A DNA stretch of 64,000 nucleotides from Nonomuraea roseoviolacea subsp. carminata (GTDB lineage: Bacteria > Actinomycetota > Actinomycetes > Streptosporangiales > Streptosporangiaceae), in NCBI RefSeq assembly GCF_024172185.1, contig NZ_JAMZEC010000001.1, forward strand, positions 9,213,001 through 9,277,000, read 5' to 3'. Under the pieces are notes generated by a model. The model worked only from the letters and a program-made list of their open reading frames with translations, did no database searches and had not been told where the DNA came from. Numbering within the stretch: position 1 is the stretch's first letter; every line of letters begins with the position of its first letter. Position numbers and translations under genes: made by a program. Below are positions 25,353 through 34,234 of the stretch, in pieces.

Positions 25353-26311
25353 TCTGGGTGACGTGGCGCCAGCACCGGGCGCAGATCCTCGTGACGGCGG
25401 CCTTCCTGGTGCTGCTGGGGATGCTGCTGCTGGGTTCGGCGGTGGAAGCGAGCCGGTACGTGGCCGAGCACGCCCCGCCCGGCTGTCCCGGGGTCGCCGT
25501 GGCGTGCGGAGACCTGGCGGTCGCGCTCGGGCAGCGCTACGAAGCGGTCTACTCGATCTTCGGCTGGATGCCTCTGGTGGCGCCCGCGTTGATCGGGGCG
25601 TTCTGGGGCGCGCCGCTACTCGGCCGCGAGTACGAACGCGGCACCCACCGCCTGGCCTGGACCCAGTCCGTGCCCGTCGGGCGGTGGTTGGCCGTCAAGC
25701 TGTCGCTCCTGGGCGGGGCAGTCGTGGCGGGCGGGCTGCTGCTGTCGCTCATGGTGAGCCTGTGGCGGCCGGTGTTCAGGACGGGGGCCGACTCCACGTT
25801 CGGCAACATCGGCGTGTTCAACATGGTCGGGGTGGGGCCGGCGGCGTGGTGGCTGTACGCGTTCGCGCTCGGCACCGCGGCCGGCACCCTGTTCCGGCGT
25901 ACGCTGCCCGCGATGGCGCTGGTCGTGGCCGGTGTGGCGGTGTCGATGTTCACGCTGTTCCAGCTGAGCGACTACTACGCCGAGCCGGCGCGTACCGAGC
26001 TGTCCGGCACCGTGCTGCCGGCCGATCCCGACGCCCGGCTGGTGAGCGCCGCCTGGGTGGAGCCGTCCGGGAGGGAGGTCGCCGAGCCGGCCGACAGCGG
26101 CTGCCCGCGTCGGGTGGACGTGGGGCAGAGCAGCAAGAATGCCGAGGCGTGGCAGGCGTGCCTGTTCGGCAAGGGCTACCGGTACGCGGTGTACTACCAT
26201 CCGCCGTCCAGGTTCTGGCGCTTCCAGTGGACCGATGGGGGGATCCTGGCGCTCGCGTCGGCGGCCCTCGTCGGCCTGGCCGTGCACCGCACCCTCCGCC
26301 GCCCCGGCTGA
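25349..26311 (+). CDS. ABC transporter permease
   Basis: 320 residues, about six membrane segments (residues ~12-32, 68-90, 110-140, 160-180, 190-210, 290-310). Begins MIWVTWRQHRAQIL, common in actinobacterial ABC-2-like permeases; GREYERGTHRLAWTQSVPVGRWLAVKL lies in the middle (residues ~93-119). A large extracytoplasmic loop sits between segments 5 and 6 with three Cys (residues ~250-275). Last gene of the GntR operon, GTG overlapping the ATPase stop. Confidence 0.85.
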   Translation: MIWVTWRQHRAQILVTAAFLVLLGMLLLGSAVEASRYVAEHAPPGCPGVAVACGDLAVALGQRYEAVYSIFGWMPLVAPALIGAFWGAPLLGREYERGTHRLAWTQSVPVGRWLAVKLSLLGGAVVAGGLLLSLMVSLWRPVFRTGADSTFGNIGVFNMVGVGPAAWWLYAFALGTAAGTLFRRTLPAMALVVAGVAVSMFTLFQLSDYYAEPARTELSGTVLPADPDARLVSAAWVEPSGREVAEPADSGCPRRVDVGQSSKNAEAWQACLFGKGYRYAVYYHPPSRFWRFQWTDGGILALASAALVGLAVHRTLRRPG

Positions 26312-26355
26312 CACGCGGCTCGCAGCGGAGGCGGCGGCTGCCCACTCCTGGCGCG

Positions 26356-26371
26356 TGTCGCAATCGCGACA
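26356..26371. promoter_or_regulatory. Palindrome upstream of the S8 protease gene
   Basis: TGTCGC-AATC-GCGACA, 16 bp, ~95 bases before the start of the subtilase gene. It is a candidate regulator site; no partner is known. Confidence 0.35.
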
Positions 26372-26466
26372 TGGCAGACAAACGGCATAGGTGACACCTG
26401 GTGTGGGTGGCACTCCATCACCCACTCTCGTGTCCACTGTTTGCTGCTAGGAGAGGTTTCGCCCCC

Positions 26467-29400
26467 ATGCACTGGTCCGTCCCTGTGGCGGTGGCCGGAG
26501 TCACCACCGCCGCGTTGTTGAGCTCCCCGTTACCCGCGGCCGCCGCCGAGCCCGCCGGCGAGAGCGTCCACCGGGTCACGTTGATCACCGGTGACGTGGT
26601 GACCGTCAGGCAGGCCGGACCGGGCAGGCACGCGGTCGAGGTGAAGCCGGGGCCGGGCCGTGAGCGGATGGCGTTCAGCACCACCGAGGAGAACGGCGAG
26701 CTGCGGGTCCTGCCCAACGACATCGTCCCCTTCCTGGCGGCCAAGCGGCTGGACCCCGGCCTGTTCTCGGTCACCCGGCTGATCGCCCAGGGGTACGACG
26801 ACGCGCGGACGGACAAGCTGCCGCTGCTGTTCCTCTACGACGGCTCCGCGCCGAAGAGCGCGACCGGGGCCGAGCTGGAGAGCGTCAACGGCCGGGCCGT
26901 CGCCGCGGACAAGCGCACGATCGGCACGCTGTGGAAGTCGCTCGACGAGCCGCGGGCCACGCTGGCGCAGGGCGTGACGAAGATCTGGCTGGACGCCAAG
27001 GTCAAGGCCACGCTCGACCACAGCGTCCCGCAGGTGGGCGCGCCGGAGGCGTGGCGGGCCGGGTTCGACGGCAAGGGCGTCAAGGTCGCCGTGCTGGACA
27101 CCGGTGTCGACGCCACCCACCCCGACCTGGCCGGACGCGTCAAGCAGACCAAGGTGTTCACCGGCGAGCCGAGCGTGCGCGACGGCAACGGGCACGGCAC
27201 CCACGTGGCCGCCACCATCGCGGGCGGCGACGGCAGGAAGGGCGTCGCCCCCGGCGCCGAGCTGATGGTCGGCAAGGTGCTCGGCAACGACGGCTCGGGC
27301 ACCCTGTCCGGCGTCATCGAGGGCATGGAGTGGGCCGCCGCCGAAGGCGCGTCGGTGATCAACATGAGCCTCGGCGGGGGCGCCACCGACGGCACCGACC
27401 CGCTCAGCGTCGCCGTCGACACCCTCACCGAGCGCACCGGCGCCCTGTTCGTGGTCGCGGCGGGCAACGACGGCTCCGCGTACTCCATCGGCACTCCCGG
27501 CGCGGCGACCTCGGCGCTGACCGTCGGCGCGGTCGACGGCAAGGACGCGCTCGCGCCGTTCTCCAGCCGCGGCCCGCGCCTGGACGACGCGCCCAAGCCC
27601 GACCTCACCGCCCCCGGCGTGGCCATCGTCGCGGCCCGCGCGGCGGGCACCAGCATGGGCGAGCCGGTCGACGAGCGTTACACGGCCGCCTCCGGCACCT
27701 CGATGGCCACGCCGCACGTGGCCGGGGCCGCCGCGATCGTCAAGCAGCGCCACCCCGACTGGACGGCGAAGCAGATCAAGGACGCGCTGATCGGCTCGGC
27801 CAAGCCCGTCCCGGGCCAGCGGATCGACGACGCCGGCGCGGGCCGCCTGGACGTGGCCCGCGCGGTGCGCCAGGGCGTGACCGCGACCGGCGTGGTCGAC
27901 CTCGGCGAGCACCAGCGGGGCGCGGGCCCGGCCACGGCCGAGGGCACGATCACCTACACCAACGGCACGTCCGCCCCGGTCACGCTGGAGCTGGCCAGCT
28001 CCCTCGACGGGGCCGCGCTCAGCGCCGGCACCGTGACGGTCGCGGCGGGCGCCACCGCCGACGTCAAGGTCACCGTGGACCTGGCCAAGCTCTCCTTCGG
28101 CCGGTACGGCGGGCTCGTCACCGCCACCGCGGGCGCGGACCAGGTGCACACCACGCTGGCGCTGACCTGGAAGGGACCGCAGCACAAGGTCCACTTCACC
28201 GCCCTCGACGCCGCGGGCCGGCCGACCGGCGCCGACACGCTGTCGATGTTCGGCGCGTCGCAGCAGGACGACCTGTTCACCTGGCTGCCCGTGGAAGGGC
28301 TGACCGTCGAGGTGTCCGAGGGCACCTACATGACGCAGTCGCTCAACCTGGGCGGCGGCTGGGGCCGCATGCACCCGCGGGACGGCATGGTCGTCATCCC
28401 CGAGCTCAAGGTCGACCGCGACCTCGACGTGGTGCTCGACTTCCGCCGGACCACGCCGGTGACCATCAGGACCAGGGAACCCGCCGAGCAGGTGGGCATC
28501 TACACCTCCTTCACCTATCGCGCGTTCGGCTCGCGCAAGATCTCCCAGGGCGTCATGAACTTCGACGTCGTCGAGGGGCTCAACGTCTCACCGACCCAGC
28601 CGGTGCGTGACGGCTCGTTCGAGTTCGCCTCGCGCTGGCAGCTCGTCGCGCCGAAGCTCACCGCCCGCGTGCCCGGCACGGCGCAGCCGTACCGGATGGG
28701 GTTCCTGGGCCGGTCGCCGGGCGTGGAGGGGCGGCACCTGTGGCGGCTCGCCGACGGGGCGGCCGGGTCCAAGGGCCGGGCCGCGGTCATCCGCAGCGAG
28801 GACATCGACTGGGCCGACCCGGCCGCCGCCGCGATCAAGGCGGGCGCGGCCGCCGTGATCCTGGTGCTGTCCCCCGACGACGCGTTCGGACATGGCTGGA
28901 AGCCGGTCGGCGCCGACCTGCCGATCCCGGCCCTGGTGGTCGCTCATGACGACGGGCAGCGCCTGCTGGAGCGGATCGGGAAGGGCGAGGCGAGGCTCGA
29001 GGTCACGGGGACGATGAACTCGCCGTACCTCTACGACGTCATGCAGGTCTCCGACGGCCGCGTGCCGGACAGGATCGTGCACGAGGTGAACGACAGCAAC
29101 ACCGCACGCGTTGACACGACATATGCCGACAACGGGGGCTTCGCCTGGGCCAAGGAGCAGCGCTTCGGCTGGCGCCCCTGGCAGTCGTACGCGCTCGGCC
29201 AGCAGATGGAGACCCAGCGGATCGTGAAGACCCCGCTGCGCCGCGCCGAGTACGTCAACGCCGACGGCTCCTTCTGGCAGCACATCGTCAACCACCAGTA
29301 CGTCTGGGACGACATGGGCCCGCTGGTCGACGGCATGACCGAGCAGCCACGCACCTACCGGCCCGGCACGCGCACCGCCGAGAGCTGGCACGCCCCGGTG

Positions 29401-29997
29401 GTCCGCCCGGCGATCCCCGCCTGGCTCAAGCCCTCCACCCGCGAGGGCGACACGATGGAGATCCGGATCCCCGAGTTCGTGGACTCCTCCGGCCACGTCT
29501 CCCGCGCGGGCGTGGACAACGACACCGCGTCGGCCCGGTTCTTCCGCGACGGCACGCTGGTGGCCGAGCGCGACGCGGCCTGGGGCGCGTTCCCCGCCGC
29601 GCCGCAGGAGGCCGCCTACCGGCTGGAGCTGTCCACCAGGCGCACCTCGGAGGAGTGGACCACGGCCACCGCGACCGAGACGGCCTGGACGTTCCGCTCC
29701 AAGCCGGGCGAACGGGTGCTGCCGCTGCTGCAGGTCGACTATGACGTGCGCCCGGAGCGCCCCGGTCTGGTGGGCTTCACCGTACGACACCAGGAAGGCG
29801 TGAGCGGGGCGCGCGCGAAGGACCTGAAGCTGGAGCTGTCGTACGACGACGGCGCGACATGGGCCAGGCAGCCGGTGATCGCGCTCGGCGGCGGACGCTA
29901 CAGCGCGCTCGTCCTGCGCCCGCACCCGTCGCTGCGGGTCACCGCCACCGACTCGGCCGGCAACACGGTCCGGCAGACGGTGATCAGGGCCTACTGA
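26467..29997 (+). CDS. Secreted S8 subtilisin-family serine peptidase
   Basis: 1,176 residues from ATG 26467 after AGGAGAGG. Signal peptide 1-27 (LPAAAAEPA); propeptide-like region ~30-190; catalytic domain ~195-490 with D211 (VLDTGVDATHPD), H243 (NGHGTHVA), oxyanion N334 (AAGNDG) and S412 (SGTSMATPHVAG). The remaining ~690 residues are beta-rich: an Fn3-like section near 500-590, a PA-like stretch around 790-860 (AAAAIKAGAAAVILVLSPDD), and C-terminal beta domains. A long actinomycete extracellular protease. Convergent, four bases from a LuxR-type regulator. Confidence 0.94.
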   Translation: MHWSVPVAVAGVTTAALLSSPLPAAAAEPAGESVHRVTLITGDVVTVRQAGPGRHAVEVKPGPGRERMAFSTTEENGELRVLPNDIVPFLAAKRLDPGLFSVTRLIAQGYDDARTDKLPLLFLYDGSAPKSATGAELESVNGRAVAADKRTIGTLWKSLDEPRATLAQGVTKIWLDAKVKATLDHSVPQVGAPEAWRAGFDGKGVKVAVLDTGVDATHPDLAGRVKQTKVFTGEPSVRDGNGHGTHVAATIAGGDGRKGVAPGAELMVGKVLGNDGSGTLSGVIEGMEWAAAEGASVINMSLGGGATDGTDPLSVAVDTLTERTGALFVVAAGNDGSAYSIGTPGAATSALTVGAVDGKDALAPFSSRGPRLDDAPKPDLTAPGVAIVAARAAGTSMGEPVDERYTAASGTSMATPHVAGAAAIVKQRHPDWTAKQIKDALIGSAKPVPGQRIDDAGAGRLDVARAVRQGVTATGVVDLGEHQRGAGPATAEGTITYTNGTSAPVTLELASSLDGAALSAGTVTVAAGATADVKVTVDLAKLSFGRYGGLVTATAGADQVHTTLALTWKGPQHKVHFTALDAAGRPTGADTLSMFGASQQDDLFTWLPVEGLTVEVSEGTYMTQSLNLGGGWGRMHPRDGMVVIPELKVDRDLDVVLDFRRTTPVTIRTREPAEQVGIYTSFTYRAFGSRKISQGVMNFDVVEGLNVSPTQPVRDGSFEFASRWQLVAPKLTARVPGTAQPYRMGFLGRSPGVEGRHLWRLADGAAGSKGRAAVIRSEDIDWADPAAAAIKAGAAAVILVLSPDDAFGHGWKPVGADLPIPALVVAHDDGQRLLERIGKGEARLEVTGTMNSPYLYDVMQVSDGRVPDRIVHEVNDSNTARVDTTYADNGGFAWAKEQRFGWRPWQSYALGQQMETQRIVKTPLRRAEYVNADGSFWQHIVNHQYVWDDMGPLVDGMTEQPRTYRPGTRTAESWHAPVVRPAIPAWLKPSTREGDTMEIRIPEFVDSSGHVSRAGVDNDTASARFFRDGTLVAERDAAWGAFPAAPQEAAYRLELSTRRTSEEWTTATATETAWTFRSKPGERVLPLLQVDYDVRPERPGLVGFTVRHQEGVSGARAKDLKLELSYDDGATWARQPVIALGGGRYSALVLRPHPSLRVTATDSAGNTVRQTVIRAY

Positions 29998-30001
29998 TCG
30001 G

Positions 30002-30964
30002 TCAGAGCCAGTTCTCGCGGGCGGCGTGCCAGGCCAGTTGCATCCGGGTCCGGGCGCCCGCCCGCTCCATCAGGTAGGCGATCCGGCGCTGCACCGTACG
30101 CTGCGAGATCCTGAGCTGGGTGGCGATCGACTTGTCCGGAACGCCGGCGACCAGCAGCGACAGCAGGAAGAGGTGGTCGGAGTCGAGCGGGCTGCCCGGG
30201 CTGGTGAGGCTGACCGGCGTGGCCCGCTCCCACAGGCTCTCGAACAGCGCCTTGAGCGCGTCGAGCAGGCTGCTGGGCCTGATCAGCGCGGCGGTGAGCT
30301 GGGTCAGGCCGTCGGTGTGCTGGATGAGCGGGAGCACCCCGAGCTCGCCGTCCGCGATGATCATCCGCACCGGCAGGGCGGGCAGCGCGCGGGCCTGCTC
30401 CCCGAGCGTGATGCCCTCGGCGAGGTTGACCAGCATGCCGGGTTCCTCCAGCAGCGCCCCTTCGTAGATGACGCGGAAACCGACGCCGCGCCGCAGCGCC
30501 GCGAGCTCCTCGATGTTCTCCTGCGAGCTCATGGCCACGTGCCCGGCCCGGCACAGGCTGAGCACCTCGTGCCGGGCGCCGTCCTGCAGCAGCCGGAGCT
30601 GCTCGCGCAGCGCCGTGCGGCTGGTGATCACCTCGATGAGCTGCGCCGCCTCGCGGCGCCGCGCGTGCGCGAGGTACTCCCCCGTGAGCTGCTCCATGGC
30701 GTGCCGGGCCCGGTCGACCTCGGCCTGCCTCCGGTGGAGGCGGGGGGCGAGCGCGACGTCGGGCGCGACCGCCGTGAACCGGCCGGGATCTCCCGGAACG
30801 GCGCGCGCCAGCCCCTTGGCCAGCAGCGAGCCGAGCGCCCGCCGCGCGACCTCGGCCGCCACGCCGAGCTCCTCGGCCAGGGCGTCGGGCTCGGCCTCGG
30901 TGGTCCTGACCAGCAACCGGTAGGCGGCCTCCTCCTCCGCGTCCAGCCCCGCCGCGCTCAGCAC
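30002..30964 (-). CDS. TrmB/LuxR-type helix-turn-helix regulator
   Basis: 320 residues, GTG start 30964. The N-terminal winged helix resembles TrmB (AAYRLLVRTTEAEPDALAEELG, residues 14-55), the middle is a helical/sensor region (~90-230), and the C-terminal LuxR HTH (LLVAGVPDKSIATQLRISQRTVQRRIAYLMERAGARTRMQL) lies at 260-315. This hybrid is common next to S8 proteases in actinomycetes, as here, where it is convergent with one by four bases. Signal unknown; not a quorum-sensing LuxR. Confidence 0.85.
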   Translation of the reverse strand: MLSAAGLDAEEEAAYRLLVRTTEAEPDALAEELGVAAEVARRALGSLLAKGLARAVPGDPGRFTAVAPDVALAPRLHRRQAEVDRARHAMEQLTGEYLAHARRREAAQLIEVITSRTALREQLRLLQDGARHEVLSLCRAGHVAMSSQENIEELAALRRGVGFRVIYEGALLEEPGMLVNLAEGITLGEQARALPALPVRMIIADGELGVLPLIQHTDGLTQLTAALIRPSSLLDALKALFESLWERATPVSLTSPGSPLDSDHLFLLSLLVAGVPDKSIATQLRISQRTVQRRIAYLMERAGARTRMQLAWHAARENWL

Positions 30965-31066
30965 GTGCCGCTCACGACCAGATCCGGATTCACCCGGCCA
31001 TTGTAGGGAGGAGCCGCCGGGTGATGTCCGGGCCGGTGGTGGCGGACGCGCCGCCCGCGGCGACGG

Positions 31067-31603
31067 TCATGGTGCGGCGGCCCGGTCGAGGGAATCGACG
31101 GTGGCGCGCAGCCACGCCAGCTCGGCCCGGCTGGTGGCCCGGGCGATGCTCAGCAGCCCCTGGCGGAAGGGGTCGCCGAACTCCTCCGCCCGCATCGGCC
31201 GGTCGCCGTCGTAGAAGAAGCTCGCCGGCTGCTCCAGGAACGCCAGCCGCCGGCGCAGCACCTCGGCCTGCGCGGCGGGGTCGTCCAGGTGGCGCAGGAA
31301 GGCCAGCAGCGTGAACCAGCGGTTCTCGTCGCTGAGGTCGAGCGGGTCGGGGTCGCGCAGCCTGCGCTCCAGCTCCCGCTCCCCCGCCTCGGCCAGGTGG
31401 AGGACGCGGCGGGGCGCCGCGGCGGCGCCGGGCTCGTCCTTGCGGGTGATCCACCCGGCTGCCGCCATCCGCTTGATCGCCGGGTAGAGCGTGCCGTCCG
31501 CCACCGGGCGGACGTGGCCGGTCAGCGCGGCCACCTTCGTGCGCAGGTCGTAACCGTGCGTCGGGCCGTCCTTGAGGAACCCGAGTATCGCCAACTCCAG
31601 CAT
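31067..31603 (-). CDS. PadR-family regulator
   Basis: 178 residues from ATG 31603 (MLELAILGFLKDGPTHGYDL). Winged helix at residues 1-85 with TLYPAIKRMAAAGWITR; C-terminal dimerisation helices ~95-178 (Vir_C-like). Divergent from an alpha/beta-hydrolase gene with only 67 bases between, filled largely by a 34-bp palindrome at 31615-31648. The regulator probably represses both genes until it binds an aromatic or drug-like ligand, as other PadR proteins do. Confidence 0.92.
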   Translation of the reverse strand: MLELAILGFLKDGPTHGYDLRTKVAALTGHVRPVADGTLYPAIKRMAAAGWITRKDEPGAAAAPRRVLHLAEAGERELERRLRDPDPLDLSDENRWFTLLAFLRHLDDPAAQAEVLRRRLAFLEQPASFFYDGDRPMRAEEFGDPFRQGLLSIARATSRAELAWLRATVDSLDRAAAP

Positions 31604-31614
31604 GTGTACTACTC

Positions 31615-31648
31615 TACATCGGCACCGAGATACCTCGGATCCGATGTA
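31615..31648. promoter_or_regulatory. 34-bp palindromic operator between padR-type gene and hydrolase
   Basis: Outer arms TACATCGG and CCGATGTA pair exactly; inner arms CCGAG (31625-31629) and CTCGG (31634-31638) also pair exactly, separated by ATAC. The two 2-base gaps (CA and AT) break a otherwise continuous dyad. It covers about half the intergenic region. Confidence 0.8.
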
Positions 31649-31670
31649 TTGAACGAGCAGGAGGTCACCC

Positions 31671-32432
31671 ATGCGTGACGCGATCGTCCACGCGAGCGGC
31701 GCCCGGATGCGCTGGGTCGAGCTGCCGGGCACGGACCCGGCCGTGGTGTACGTCCACGGGCTGGGCGCCGCCTCGGCCCCCTACTACGCGGCGGCGGCCG
31801 CCCATCCGCTGCTGACCGGCCGCCGCTCCCTGCTGGTGGACCTGCTCGGCTTCGGCATCAGCGACCGGCCGGCCGACTTCGCGTACACGCTGGAGGCCCA
31901 CGCCGACGCGCTGGCCGCGGTGCTGCGCGAGGCGGGGGCGGAGGGGGCGTCCCTGGTCGCCCACAGCATGGGCGGCGCGGTGGCGATCGCCCTGGCCGCG
32001 CGTCACCCCGGCCTGGCCGCCCGCCTGATCCTCGTCGACGCCAACCTCGACCCGTACCCTCCCGGGCTCGTCAAGCCGGGCGGCAGCGGCATCGCGAGCT
32101 ACACGGAGGACGACTTCGTCAGCCACGGCTGGAAGGAGGTCCGCGAGCGGGTGGGGGCGCACTGGTGGGCGACCATGCGGCTGGCGGACCGGCGCGGGCT
32201 GCACCGCACGGCGACGAGCCTGGCGAAGGGCACGGACCCGGCCATGCGCGAGCTGCTCGTCTCCCTGCCGATCCCGCGCGCCTACCTGTACCCGGAGGGC
32301 GAGGCCCCGGCGGCGGCCGGCGACCTCGCCGCCGCGGGCGTGCGGCTCGTGGAGGTCCCGGACGCGGGTCACAACATCATGCTCGACAACCCGGACGGCT
32401 TCGCCCGCGCGGTCTCCGCGCTGCTGGCCTGA
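31671..32432 (+). CDS. Alpha/beta hydrolase
   Basis: 253 residues. HGLGAAS oxyanion-loop motif at ~29-35, nucleophile S98 in AHSMGGA (GXSXG-like HSMGG), catalytic Asp region LILVDANL and the C-terminal His in DAGHNIMLDNP. ATG 31671 follows AGGAGG. No signal peptide. Could be an esterase, lactonase or C-C hydrolase. Under a shared 34-bp operator with the divergent PadR gene, so it probably acts on, or is induced by, the regulator ligand. Confidence 0.9.
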   Translation: MRDAIVHASGARMRWVELPGTDPAVVYVHGLGAASAPYYAAAAAHPLLTGRRSLLVDLLGFGISDRPADFAYTLEAHADALAAVLREAGAEGASLVAHSMGGAVAIALAARHPGLAARLILVDANLDPYPPGLVKPGGSGIASYTEDDFVSHGWKEVRERVGAHWWATMRLADRRGLHRTATSLAKGTDPAMRELLVSLPIPRAYLYPEGEAPAAAGDLAAAGVRLVEVPDAGHNIMLDNPDGFARAVSALLA

Positions 32433-32442
32433 CCTGGCGCGC

Positions 32443-33075
32443 TCAGGGGCGGGAGGCGAGGGAGGCGATGAGGGCGTCCGCCCGGGCGAGGACCTCGGTG
32501 AGGGCCGCCCCGGGGTCGTCGGCACGGGCCACGAGCATGGCGCCCTCGCACAGCGCCCCGAAGAGCAGATGCGCCCGCACCGTCACGTCGCCGGGCCCGA
32601 TCCGGCCGGCGCCGGCCGCGGCGGCGAGCCCCTCGCGCAGCAGCCGCAGCGTGTGCCCGTACTCGATCCGCCGCACCTCGTCCCAGCCCAGCACGGCCGG
32701 CCCGTCCAGCAGGACGATCCGCCGCGTCTCCGGCTCGGCGCAGGCGAGCAGGAACGCGCGGGCGCCGCGTCGCACGGCCGCCAGCAGGTCCGCGTCCTCG
32801 CCGCCCTCCGCGCCGTCCGCGCCGGTCGCGGGGTGGAGGGCGGCCTCGGCGATCACGGTGGTCAGGCGCTCCTGCTGCCGGACGAAGACGGCCCGGAACA
32901 GGTCGGCCTTGCCGGAGAAGTGGTGATAGACCGCCCCCTTGGTCAGGCCCCCCGCCCGCGCCACGTCGTCGATCGACGTGGCGGCGTACCCGTCGCGCCC
33001 GAACAGCAGCCCAGCCGCCTCCACCAGCTCACCGGTGGTGGCCCGCGTCCGCTCGGCCTGCGTGCGCCTGCCCAC
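32443..33075 (-). CDS. TetR/AcrR family regulator
   Basis: 210 residues from GTG 33075, preceded by GGAAGGGGG. The HTH is at ~8-55: RTQAERTRATTGELVEAAGLLF, SIDDVARAGGLTKGAVYHHFSGKADLF. The C-terminal domain (~80-205) is helical with GARAFLLACAEPETRRIVLLDGPAVLGWDEVR, a TetR_C type often found in repressors of exporters or of redox enzymes. Convergent with the hydrolase; divergent from a GNAT gene with 111 bases between. Target not evident. Confidence 0.88.
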   Translation of the reverse strand: MGRRTQAERTRATTGELVEAAGLLFGRDGYAATSIDDVARAGGLTKGAVYHHFSGKADLFRAVFVRQQERLTTVIAEAALHPATGADGAEGGEDADLLAAVRRGARAFLLACAEPETRRIVLLDGPAVLGWDEVRRIEYGHTLRLLREGLAAAAGAGRIGPGDVTVRAHLLFGALCEGAMLVARADDPGAALTEVLARADALIASLASRP

Positions 33076-33186
33076 CCCGCCCCCTTCCGGAACGACCGTC
33101 CTCCTCGGCGGTCCCCCGCATGCAACCACAGGCACGGCGGGGAGAACACGTCGAGCCGGGCCCGGGCGGCTGGCTAGCGTTCGTCC

Positions 33187-33738
33187 ATGGACATCTTTCT
33201 CACGACCGACCGGCTCCTCCTGCGGCGCTTCACCGAGGCGGACGCCGACCTGCTGGTCGAGCTGGACAGCGATCCCGAGGTGATGCGCTACCTCAGCGGC
33301 GGCCGGCCGACCCCGCGCGAGGTGATCGTGCGCGAGACCCTCCCGGCGTTCGTCCGCTCGGGATTCTTCGCGGCGGTCGAACGCGACACGGGCGCGTTCG
33401 CCGGCTGGTTCCACCTGCGGCCCGCCCACGACGGCGACCCCGAGGAGCCCGAGCTGGGCTACCGGCTGCGCAGGGCGTCCTGGGGCAAGGGGTACGCGAC
33501 CGAGGGCTCGCTCGCGCTGATCGACAAGGCGTTCGGCGAGCTGGGCGCCCGGCGGGTGTTCGCCAGGACGCTGACCGTCAACCGCGGCTCCCGGGCGGTG
33601 ATGGAGAAGTGCGGCCTGCGCCACGTCCGGACGGACCTCCAGGACCGGTCGCACGCGATCGACGGCGCGGAGGAGGGCGTGGTCGAGTACGAGCTGACCC
33701 GGGCCGAGTGGGAGGCGAGGAGAGCGAACACGTCGTGA
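33187..33738 (+). CDS. GNAT N-acetyltransferase (RimJ/RimL type)
   Basis: 183 residues. MDIFLTTDRLLLRRFTEADADLL, PELGYRLRRASWGKGYATEGSLAL (acetyl-CoA loop, with the Q/RxxGxG/A-like segment WGKGYAT) and VNRGSRAVMEKCGLRHV mark the Acetyltransf_3 family. Probably acetylates an N-terminal amine, amino sugar or antibiotic; the class is too broad to name one. Divergent from a TetR gene. Confidence 0.9.
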   Translation: MDIFLTTDRLLLRRFTEADADLLVELDSDPEVMRYLSGGRPTPREVIVRETLPAFVRSGFFAAVERDTGAFAGWFHLRPAHDGDPEEPELGYRLRRASWGKGYATEGSLALIDKAFGELGARRVFARTLTVNRGSRAVMEKCGLRHVRTDLQDRSHAIDGAEEGVVEYELTRAEWEARRANTS

Positions 33739-33836
33739 ATCCCGTGCCGCCCGGTGTCGAAACCGCGGCGGCCCGTTCGTGTGGAGGATGAGAGGACGGC
33801 GACGACGCCGCGCACACGACAGCGAGGAGAGCACCG

Positions 33837-34187
33837 ATGCGCCAGCAGTACCTGCTCAACCTGTACCAGCCCGACGGCGACCCGCCGCCGCCCGAGGTGC
33901 TGGACCCCATCATGCGGGAGCTGGCGGCCGTCGACCGGGAGATGCGGGAGGCGGGCGCGTGGGTGTTCAACGGGGGCCTGCACCCCGCGAGCAGTTCCAC
34001 CGTGGTCCAGGTCCGCGACGGCGACACGCTCATGACCGACGGCCCGTTCACCGAGGGCAAGGAGCACATCGGCGGGCTCGTGATCGTCCAGGCGGACGAC
34101 CTGGACGGCGCGCTGGAGTGGGCGCGCCGCATCTCGGCGGCCAGCGGGCTCCCGGTCGAGGTGCGGCCGTTCAAGGAGCTGCCCTGA
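33837..34187 (+). CDS. YCII-domain (DGPF) protein
   Basis: 116 residues, ferredoxin-like fold. The family motif appears as MTDGPFTEGKEHIGGLVI. Such proteins are almost always encoded just ahead of an ECF42-type sigma factor, as here. Begins MRQQYLLNLYQPDGDPPP. Biochemical role not established; proposed partner or product of the sigma factor. Stop at 34187, close to or overlapping the sigma gene start. Confidence 0.93.
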   Translation: MRQQYLLNLYQPDGDPPPPEVLDPIMRELAAVDREMREAGAWVFNGGLHPASSSTVVQVRDGDTLMTDGPFTEGKEHIGGLVIVQADDLDGALEWARRISAASGLPVEVRPFKELP

Positions 34188-34234
34188 CCGGCGCCGGGCC
34201 GCCCCCGCCCGGCGGCCCGGGCCGGGACCCGGAC

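Noticed and set aside
23191..26311. Antibiotic biosynthetic cluster around the SARP gene
   Set aside because: No PKS, NRPS, terpene or RiPP enzymes within the window.
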